Part shown: piece by piece, positions 7,992-12,446 of the stretch | Layout of the letters: the number at the start of each line of letters is the position of its first letter | Position numbering within the stretch: position 1 is the stretch's first letter | Assembly: GCA_012839665.1 (NCBI GenBank) | Contig: DUMX01000118.1 | Location: forward strand, 1-12,446 | Reading direction: 5' to 3' | DNA from: Gelria sp. | Lineage (GTDB): Bacteria > Bacillota > Syntrophomonadia > Syntrophomonadales > Syntrophomonadaceae | DNA: 12,446 nucleotides | Translations under genes and position numbers: made by a program | Notes under the pieces: generated by a model | What the model was told of the DNA's origin: nothing | The model's input: the letters and a program-made list of their open reading frames with translations, nothing else | Database searches by the model: none

Positions 7992-8412
7992 TCCATAACA
8001 GTTTAACAGCCAGTAATATGGCACCACCTACTATAGCCATATCAGCTACATTAAAAACCGGCCACCAACCCAAGTCAATAAAATCCACCACATAACCCAA
8101 ACGCAGCCGGTCCAGCAAATTCCCCATAGCACCAGCTGTAATCAGGCCAAAAATCACCTGTATAGCAGCAGGTTGACGCTGTTTGCAGTTTAGAGCTACT
8201 AATACCACTATAACCAGAACAGCACAGACAAAAAACAACCAGGAATGTCCCGGTAAGATTCCAAAAGCCGCCCCCTGATTCTGCACATAAGTCAGCCATA
8301 AAAGCTGCTCCAATACAACCCGACTCTCCCCCGGAGTAAAATTATTTATTATCCATAACTTAGATAACTGGTCAATCATTAAGACCACTAAAAAAGTTAA
8401 CCAGAAACGCAT
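7960..8412 (-). CDS. lspA: Lipoprotein signal peptidase LspA (signal peptidase II)
   Basis: LspA is an inner-membrane aspartyl protease that cuts signal peptides from diacylglyceryl-modified prolipoproteins. The 150-residue protein has four hydrophobic segments (about residues 3-22, 56-75, 84-100, 120-140). The catalytic aspartates lie in GNLLDR (D101) and FNVADM (D123), and NQGAAFG (45-51) is a conserved family motif. I prefer ATG 8412 over the adjacent TTG 8415, because a run of Gs about 7 bases upstream (GGGGG) serves as a ribosome binding site. It is the first gene of the minus-strand block, behind the promoter at 8451-8479, and overlaps the RluD gene. Confidence 0.96.
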   Translation of the reverse strand: MRFWLTFLVVLMIDQLSKLWIINNFTPGESRVVLEQLLWLTYVQNQGAAFGILPGHSWLFFVCAVLVIVVLVALNCKQRQPAAIQVIFGLITAGAMGNLLDRLRLGYVVDFIDLGWWPVFNVADMAIVGGAILLAVKLLWNEKGEGRAGG

Positions 8413-8450
8413 CAAATGCCCCCCGTTTACCTATCCATAAAACATTTACT

Positions 8451-8479
8451 ATTTTACGTGAGAAAAGTGGAGAATACAA
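8451..8479 (-). promoter_or_regulatory. Predicted sigma-A promoter of lspA-rluD
   Basis: In minus-strand sense TTGTAT (8474-8479) is followed, after exactly 17 bases, by TAAAAT (8451-8456), which has 5 of 6 consensus bases. The predicted start near 8444 leaves a leader of about 30 bases before lspA. Confidence 0.65.
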
Positions 8480-8513
8480 GAAAAGGCATAGTTCTTTATT
8501 TTTATAAACAGCC

Positions 8514-8519
8514 TATAAT
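8514..8519 (+). promoter_or_regulatory. Possible -10 box for mgtE
   Basis: A perfect TATAAT lies here, but the base stretch 16-17 upstream (TTCTTT or GTTCTT, 8491-8497) is a poor -35 box. If used, it would start an mgtE leader of about 157 bases containing the structured element at 8566-8640. A second TATAAT at 8651-8656, with GCTACA 18 bases upstream, would instead give a leader of about 20 bases. The sequence does not decide between them. Confidence 0.35.
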
Positions 8520-8565
8520 AAAGATTCGTTTTCCCCTGAACTGTTAAATCATGATATGCTAATAA

Positions 8566-8640
8566 GGTGTTAGCAACATATTAATACCCTGAACTGCTGG
8601 GAATATAGCAGGTTACAGATAGTAGAGCTACACACCAGCA
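8566..8640 (+). other. Potential structured leader element upstream of mgtE
   Basis: GGTGTTAGC (8566-8574) can pair with GCTAcACACC (8627-8636), 9 bp with one bulged C. Inside, AACTGCT (8592-8598) pairs with AGCAGgTT (8607-8614) around an 8-base loop. TGCTGG (8595-8600) can alternatively pair with CCAGCA (8635-8640), which excludes the inner hairpin. No class of riboswitch is recognised. The gap from 8413 to 8682 holds this element, the lspA promoter and no gene. Confidence 0.4.
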
Positions 8641-8682
8641 CATGATAACATATAATATAGCAATATATAGCGAGGTTATATT

Positions 8683-10026
8683 ATGGAAGATTTAAAGAAA
8701 CATATATCCAAATTAATAAGCGAAAATAAATTGAAAGAAATAAGGGAACTAGCCTGGTATGACTATCTGATACCGGATATTGCATCACTTTTAATCGGAT
8801 TAGGAAAATCTGACCGGGTAATACTGTTCAGAGTTTTACCCAGGCCAGTAGCAACAAAAGTGTTTGCCTATCTGGAAAAAGAGGACCGTAACGCCTTATT
8901 AAAAGACCTGACTAATGAAGAGATGCGCTATCTCCTGACCAACCTGCGTCCTGATGATAGAACCGCCCTGTTCGAGGAGCTACCCGGTCAAGTTACCCAG
9001 CGCCTGCTTAATCTATTAAATCCGGAGGATTTAATAGAAGCCAGGCTCCTATTAGGCTATCCTGAAGAAAGTGTCGGCCGACTGATGACTCCCGAATATG
9101 TAGCAGTAAAACCGCAGTGGACTATTCAGGAAGCCATCAATCACATACGCCTGAAAGCACGCAACAGCGAAACCCTGCATACTATCTATGTTACTGACAA
9201 ATCCTGGACCCTGTTGGATTCTCTGGAGCTGTCGCGCTTTGTTTTGGCCAATCCCGAAGATAAAGTGGAAAACATAATGGATAACTCCTTCATCAGTCTT
9301 AGTGCCTTCGATGACCGGGAACTGGCAGTTAAAGTTATGCAGAAATATGATGTTTTTGCCCTGCCCGTAGTAGATTCGGATGGAATACTCCTGGGCCTGG
9401 TAACTTTTGACGACGTAATGGATGTTGCTGAAGAAGAAGCTACCGAAGACTTCCATAAAACTGCAGCCGTAACCCCACTGAAAGCCAGTTATCAGGAATC
9501 CAGCATTAAAGACCTGGTAAGTAAAAGGATTACCTGGCTGATTGCTCTAGTTTTTGTAGGCCTGTTTTCTTCCGGGATAATAGCCGTATTTGAGGAAACC
9601 CTGGAAGCCGTTATAGTTCTAACTATATTTATCCCCCTGTTACTGGGCAGCGGCGGTAATGCCGGAGCTCAAGCATCTACCCTGATGGTACGCGCCATCG
9701 CTACCAACGATGTTAATATAAATGAATGGACGAAGGTTTTTCTAAAAGAGCTAATGGTAGGATTATTGCTGGGTATATGTATGGGATTTATCACTTATAT
9801 TTTCGGCTCTCTGCGAGGGGGCTTCGAAATTGGTTTAATCGTGGGGCTTACCATGTTAGCCGTTATTTTAGCTGCCAATTTGATAGGAGTAATGCTACCC
9901 TTCATACTCACCAAAATAGGATTAGACCCGGCCGTAGCCAGCAATCCCCTGATCACCTCGGTAACCGACGTCCTGGGCCTGCTCATCTATTTTGCCATAG
10001 CTACTACGGTGTTGGGAGGATTATGA
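8683..10026 (+). CDS. mgtE: MgtE-family magnesium channel
   Basis: MgtE is a dimeric Mg2+ channel in the cytoplasmic membrane, gated by Mg2+ bound to its cytosolic domains. The 447-residue protein has the full family order: helical MgtE N domain (about 15-125, LRPDDRTALFEELP), a pair of CBS domains (about 133-255; first starts VGRLMTPEYVAV, second ends FALPVVDSDGILLGLVTFDDVMDV), a connecting helix, and five membrane segments from about 285 to the end. Conserved pore elements are LGSGGNAGAQ and the last-helix aspartate D429 in SVTDVLGLLIYF, equivalent to the Mg2+-selecting aspartate of Thermus MgtE by family knowledge. The start is ATG 8683 with GAGG 7 bases upstream. It is divergent from lspA and convergent with the SDR gene. 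Confidence 0.96.
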   Translation: MEDLKKHISKLISENKLKEIRELAWYDYLIPDIASLLIGLGKSDRVILFRVLPRPVATKVFAYLEKEDRNALLKDLTNEEMRYLLTNLRPDDRTALFEELPGQVTQRLLNLLNPEDLIEARLLLGYPEESVGRLMTPEYVAVKPQWTIQEAINHIRLKARNSETLHTIYVTDKSWTLLDSLELSRFVLANPEDKVENIMDNSFISLSAFDDRELAVKVMQKYDVFALPVVDSDGILLGLVTFDDVMDVAEEEATEDFHKTAAVTPLKASYQESSIKDLVSKRITWLIALVFVGLFSSGIIAVFEETLEAVIVLTIFIPLLLGSGGNAGAQASTLMVRAIATNDVNINEWTKVFLKELMVGLLLGICMGFITYIFGSLRGGFEIGLIVGLTMLAVILAANLIGVMLPFILTKIGLDPAVASNPLITSVTDVLGLLIYFAIATTVLGGL

Positions 10027-10033
10027 AAACTAA

Positions 10034-10050
10034 GGCTGGGAGACCCAGCC
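10034..10050. terminator. Hairpin between convergent mgtE and SDR gene
   Basis: GGCTGGG and CCCAGCC form a perfect 7-bp stem with a 3-base loop, 7 bases after the mgtE stop and 4 bases after the SDR stop. On the minus strand it is followed by TTAGTTTT, a fair terminator tail. On the plus strand there is no T-run. It probably ends SDR transcription and may help stop mgtE transcripts. Confidence 0.6.
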
Positions 10051-10054
10051 CGGA

Positions 10055-10816
10055 CTACATATAAGCTGTCCAGCCTCCATCTGCAACCAGTATATGGCCG
10101 TTAACAAAACTGGAATCATCGGAAGCCAGGAATAATGCGACTGCAGCTATTTCTTCAGATTCCCCCATACGCGGATTTAATGCCAACCCCAGGCTGCACC
10201 TTTGCATACCAAATTCATTAGGAGCATTAATAGTAGCACTAATATTAGTTGCTACTGCTCCAGGTGCTATGGAATTGCAACGAATACCTTTTTGGGCATA
10301 ATGAAAAGCTACGTTTTTGGTCAAACCAATAACCGCATGTTTAGATGCAGTATAAGCTGCACCTGCTATGGCTCCTTTTAATCCACCGATTGATGATACA
10401 TTAATTATATTTCCGCAACCTTTAGCCAAGAAAATTGGTAATACCCTCCTGGTTGCACGCATTACTGAAGTTGTGTTAATTGACAGAATTTCTTCCCATT
10501 GGTCATCACTTAAATCAGCAACCGGCTCAAAATTATCCATTATTCCAGCATTATTTACTAGAATATCCACTGTGCCATAAGTATTTACGGTAGTATCAAT
10601 CAAATTTTTGATATCATCATCTTTAGCTACATTGGTCAATATCGCTATTGCCGTCCCACCATTAGCTTCGATTTCGTTAACGGTCTGTTTAGCCCCCTCC
10701 AAATTTAAATCAGCTACTACTACTTTGGCACCTTCTTTAGCATATAAAATTGCAATTGCTTCACCCATACCCGATGCAGCCCCGGTTACAACAGCCACTT
10801 TACCTTCAAGTTTCAA
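10055..10816 (-). CDS. Short-chain dehydrogenase/reductase (SDR family, substrate unknown)
   Basis: This is a classical NAD(P)-dependent oxidoreductase of 253 residues. It has the Rossmann glycine motif TGAASGMG (11-18), D36 ending the second strand (which favours NAD over NADP), NNAG (88-91), and the catalytic set N114, S142, Y155 and K159 (YTASK). The C-terminal region SDDSSFVNGHILVADGG is typical of FabG-like and glucose- or steroid-dehydrogenase-like SDRs, so the substrate cannot be read. I choose TTG 10816: AAAGGGGGA lies 6 bases upstream and the protein then starts MKLEGKVAVVTG, as the family does. A start at ATG 10864 would add a hydrophobic, unrelated 16 residues with no good ribosome site. 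It appears to stand alone. Confidence 0.9.
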   Translation of the reverse strand: MKLEGKVAVVTGAASGMGEAIAILYAKEGAKVVVADLNLEGAKQTVNEIEANGGTAIAILTNVAKDDDIKNLIDTTVNTYGTVDILVNNAGIMDNFEPVADLSDDQWEEILSINTTSVMRATRRVLPIFLAKGCGNIINVSSIGGLKGAIAGAAYTASKHAVIGLTKNVAFHYAQKGIRCNSIAPGAVATNISATINAPNEFGMQRCSLGLALNPRMGESEEIAAVALFLASDDSSFVNGHILVADGGWTAYM

Positions 10817-10822
10817 AATAAA

Positions 10823-10831
10823 TCCCCCTTT
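10823..10831 (-). promoter_or_regulatory. Ribosome binding site deciding the SDR TTG start
   Basis: AAAGGGGGA in RNA sense is 6 bases before TTG 10816. Translation from there gives the standard SDR N-terminus. Confidence 0.75.
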
Positions 10832-10833
10832 CG

Positions 10834-10846
10834 CTAATAGTATTAG
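10834..10846. repeat. 13-bp palindrome in the SDR leader
   Basis: CTAATA-G-TATTAG is a perfect inverted repeat, 2 bases upstream of the SDR ribosome binding site. A second inverted repeat, AAATAT-AGGGGG-ATATTT, lies at 10865-10882. Such sites can be operators, but no adjacent regulator gene is seen and AT-rich DNA produces short palindromes by chance. Confidence 0.4.
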
Positions 10847-10951
10847 TATGCCAAATAAATACATAAATATAGGGGGATATTTTGAAGTATGGTTATGAGA
10901 TAAATTCCTCTTCTTCGTATTGAAAACTACAATTGACCTTTAGGAATGACA

Positions 10952-11650
10952 TCAATGCAAGCTGCTATAGTCAGCGCGTAAAAATACTTTAAACTCTGAA
11001 GGTCTCAGGTTGTATTTTTGTAGCATCTTAATTATCAGGTTACGGATAGCATTAGCACTCTGATTAGTTTCTACATAAAGTTCGCTGTCCTTTAATTTGT
11101 ATGGTTTCCTGCTGTTAGCCGGGTTGGTAGAAAAAATCTTCTTCTTACGTCCCTGCATATTAGGGTCATTCTTAAAATCATTAAAACGCTCTTGATCAAG
11201 AGCTATAAGCCTTTCACAGGTTTTGATCAACATCTGCCGCCAGGTCCGCACTTCAACCCGTTCGCTTCCGAATTCAAAAGCAGCCGGACGAGTATATGTA
11301 AAATCTTCGTGCAGGGTGTGGACTACGTTGGAATCTACGGCATAGTCCTGATAATTCGGCAATCCTATTTCATCATCTTCGTCAGTTTCCTCTATCACAT
11401 GCTCTTCCGGTTCCAGGGCTGCTTGTACTTCCTGTATCCGAGCCATATATTCGAGTATCGCTGCCGCCATTTTATTATATGGAATCATGGCTTCATGCTG
11501 GCCCTGGTCAAATAGCAAATTCATGTGTTGTTTGATATCCTGTCGGGTATCTTCCATGGTATCTCGTAACAATTCCAGGGTTTCGGATAGGTCTACCGCT
11601 TTATCCGGAAAGAAATCATTGATAATCTTAACCATTTCCATTAAATCCAC
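10952..11650 (-). CDS. Unknown protein downstream of a restriction-modification methylase
   Basis: I do not recognise this 232-residue protein. The start is GTG 11650, with AAGGAGG at 11660-11666 spaced 9 bases; in-frame ATGs at residues 4 and 6 are too far from that site. Residues 1-80 look wholly helical (SETLELLRDTMEDTRQDIKQH; AAAILEYMARIQEVQAAL). Residues 81-95 are an acidic linker (EEHVIEETDEDDE). Residues 100-232 look like a separate compact domain with a basic patch, GRKKK, and the ending SANAIRNLIIKMLQKYNLRPSEFKVFLR. It has no signal peptide or membrane segment and no nuclease or helicase motif that I can see. It lies 61 bases after the methylase gene on the same strand, which implies a joint role in DNA modification, restriction or control. 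That role is an inference. Confidence 0.8.
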   Translation of the reverse strand: MDLMEMVKIINDFFPDKAVDLSETLELLRDTMEDTRQDIKQHMNLLFDQGQHEAMIPYNKMAAAILEYMARIQEVQAALEPEEHVIEETDEDDEIGLPNYQDYAVDSNVVHTLHEDFTYTRPAAFEFGSERVEVRTWRQMLIKTCERLIALDQERFNDFKNDPNMQGRKKKIFSTNPANSRKPYKLKDSELYVETNQSANAIRNLIIKMLQKYNLRPSEFKVFLRADYSSLH

Positions 11651-11711
11651 AGGTTTGTTCCTCCTTTCTTTAAACGCTAGAATGCATTACTCGACTATGA
11701 AATCTGACCAT

Positions 11712-12446
11712 CTATTTCTTACCTTCGATTATTTGCACTTCTTCTATCTCCTGCATTCGGGCCATTGCCATGTTAACAGGGTGGTCTGATGCGCTAAGTT
11801 CCTGGTATACTTTTTCAATGATTTTCAGGGGTTTTTCGGTATCGCCTTTTTCTATTAAAGGTTGGATATCAGGGAGGTTATCCAGGTGGCAGAGTATATT
11901 GGCAGCAATGATATTAACTTTTTCCTCAAAGTATAGTTCATATACAACATAATCTATTAGCCGTTCAAAACAGATACTCAACTTTTCTCCACTGTTATTT
12001 TGGTTGTTTTGCAAATACAGAATATAATCAATAATAGTATCTAAAACCGCATTTGTCTTATTGTCCATATGTGGTATTGGTAACTTCTTCACATCTCCTA
12101 TAAGGATTTTGGGGAAGGAACCTTTGGTGGCTTTAGGGGAAGTATTAAAATGATAAAAGGTATATAATCGTGAATTTAACAACCCTAATAATGACTTGAG
12201 AGAATATTGATTAGATTCCAAAACTACTATTACAGATGGATCATGATATAATTCTTCATCAGTATATGCACAATAAATGCTAGGATTTGTAATTTCTCGA
12301 ATTAAAATTCTAGGACCTTTGAAGAATTTTGGTTGCCTTGGGTTCGCAATACCATCACAGTAATCTATATACTCCTTCCCGTTCCATTGAACATAATATT
12401 TTTTAACATCTTTACCCCATAGTAAAATTAAAGATGATTTTAAGAA
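11712..12446 (-). CDS. Type IIG/Eco57I-like DNA methyltransferase or restriction-modification protein, C-terminal part (N-terminus beyond window)
   Basis: The frame stays open from the TAG at 11712 to the right edge, giving 244 residues, so it does not begin at the internal TTG 12221. The visible part resembles the target-recognition and C-terminal region of Eco57I/TaqI-like N6-adenine methylases and of large PglX-like enzymes. Features are RQPKFFKGPRILIREIT, then YHDPSVIVVLESN, then SLLGLLNSRLYTFYH, then KGSFPKILIGDVKKLPIP (about residues 120-138), followed by a helical tail rich in charged residues. The catalytic NPPY motif and any nuclease domain would lie to the right. Hand counting of 12241-12420 gives 58 G+C of 180 bases (32%), against roughly half in sampled pyr lines, which hints at transfer. 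Confidence 0.85.
   Translation of the reverse strand, partial: FLKSSLILLWGKDVKKYYVQWNGKEYIDYCDGIANPRQPKFFKGPRILIREITNPSIYCAYTDEELYHDPSVIVVLESNQYSLKSLLGLLNSRLYTFYHFNTSPKATKGSFPKILIGDVKKLPIPHMDNKTNAVLDTIIDYILYLQNNQNNSGEKLSICFERLIDYVVYELYFEEKVNIIAANILCHLDNLPDIQPLIEKGDTEKPLKIIEKVYQELSASDHPVNMAMARMQEIEEVQIIEGKK

Noticed and set aside
8651..8656. A single confident mgtE promoter
   Set aside because: Two TATAAT boxes (8514 and 8651) both have weak -35 partners; neither can be preferred from sequence alone.
8416..8682. M-box (ykoK) Mg2+ riboswitch before mgtE
   Set aside because: I looked for its conserved segments, such as the GGTGAGGCTCC-like start, and did not find them. A covariance search would decide.
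10817..10864. SDR start at ATG 10864, giving a hydrophobic N-terminus like a signal peptide
   Set aside because: There is no good ribosome site, and the family N-terminus begins exactly at TTG 10816, which has one. SDRs of this type are cytosolic.
12219..12221. TTG 12221 as the true start of the methylase fragment
   Set aside because: The reading frame stays open with homologous-looking sequence (PRILIREIT and upstream) to the window edge, so this is an internal codon.
11712..12446. BREX PglX or another named defence system
   Set aside because: Only a C-terminal recognition-type region is visible, and the next gene is not a PglZ-like phosphatase. Naming a system would go beyond the sequence.

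Overview
The window looks like chromosomal DNA from a Gram-positive, low-to-mid GC Firmicute of the clostridial type, possibly Syntrophomonas-like. The genus is an inference from gene order and protein style, not proven by the sequence. The supports are strong AGGAGG-type ribosome binding sites with frequent GTG/TTG starts, the Firmicute order lspA-rluD-pyrR-pyrB-pyrC-carB-pyrK, and PyrR-type RNA attenuators. About half the bases are G or C in the pyrimidine genes; the last gene of the window is much more AT-rich.

Bases 1-8412 are one block read on the minus strand. lspA (lipoprotein signal peptidase) and an overlapping RluD-family pseudouridine synthase come first, behind a clear promoter at 8451-8479. 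Next is the de novo UMP block: pyrR, pyrB, pyrC, carB and the start of pyrK, which runs off the left edge. pyrR has its own promoter (TTGACA-17-TACACT). Two complete PyrR attenuators are visible, one before pyrR and one between pyrR and pyrB. Each has a PyrR-binding stem-loop, an antiterminator pairing and an intrinsic terminator. PyrR bound to UMP should stabilise the binding loop, let the terminator form and shut down the operon. Two members of the Bacillus subtilis operon are absent here: the uracil permease pyrP, and carA, the glutaminase subunit that normally sits just before carB.

Bases 8413-8682 are a divergent intergenic region between lspA and mgtE (plus strand, 8683-10026), a CBS-domain magnesium channel. 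The mgtE leader does not look like the known M-box magnesium riboswitch. It contains a direct repeat, an imperfect stem and two mutually exclusive hairpins. It is the best candidate in the window for an undescribed regulatory element, though unproven. mgtE converges on an SDR-family dehydrogenase (minus strand, TTG start), with a short hairpin between them.

Bases 10952-12446 hold two minus-strand genes in tandem: the C-terminal part of a type IIG/Eco57I-like DNA methylase or restriction-modification protein, cut by the right edge, and a 232-residue unknown protein just downstream. The pair resembles part of a restriction or defence locus. The rest lies outside the window, so no system can be named. 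I saw no tRNA, rRNA, CRISPR array, insertion sequence or attachment site.
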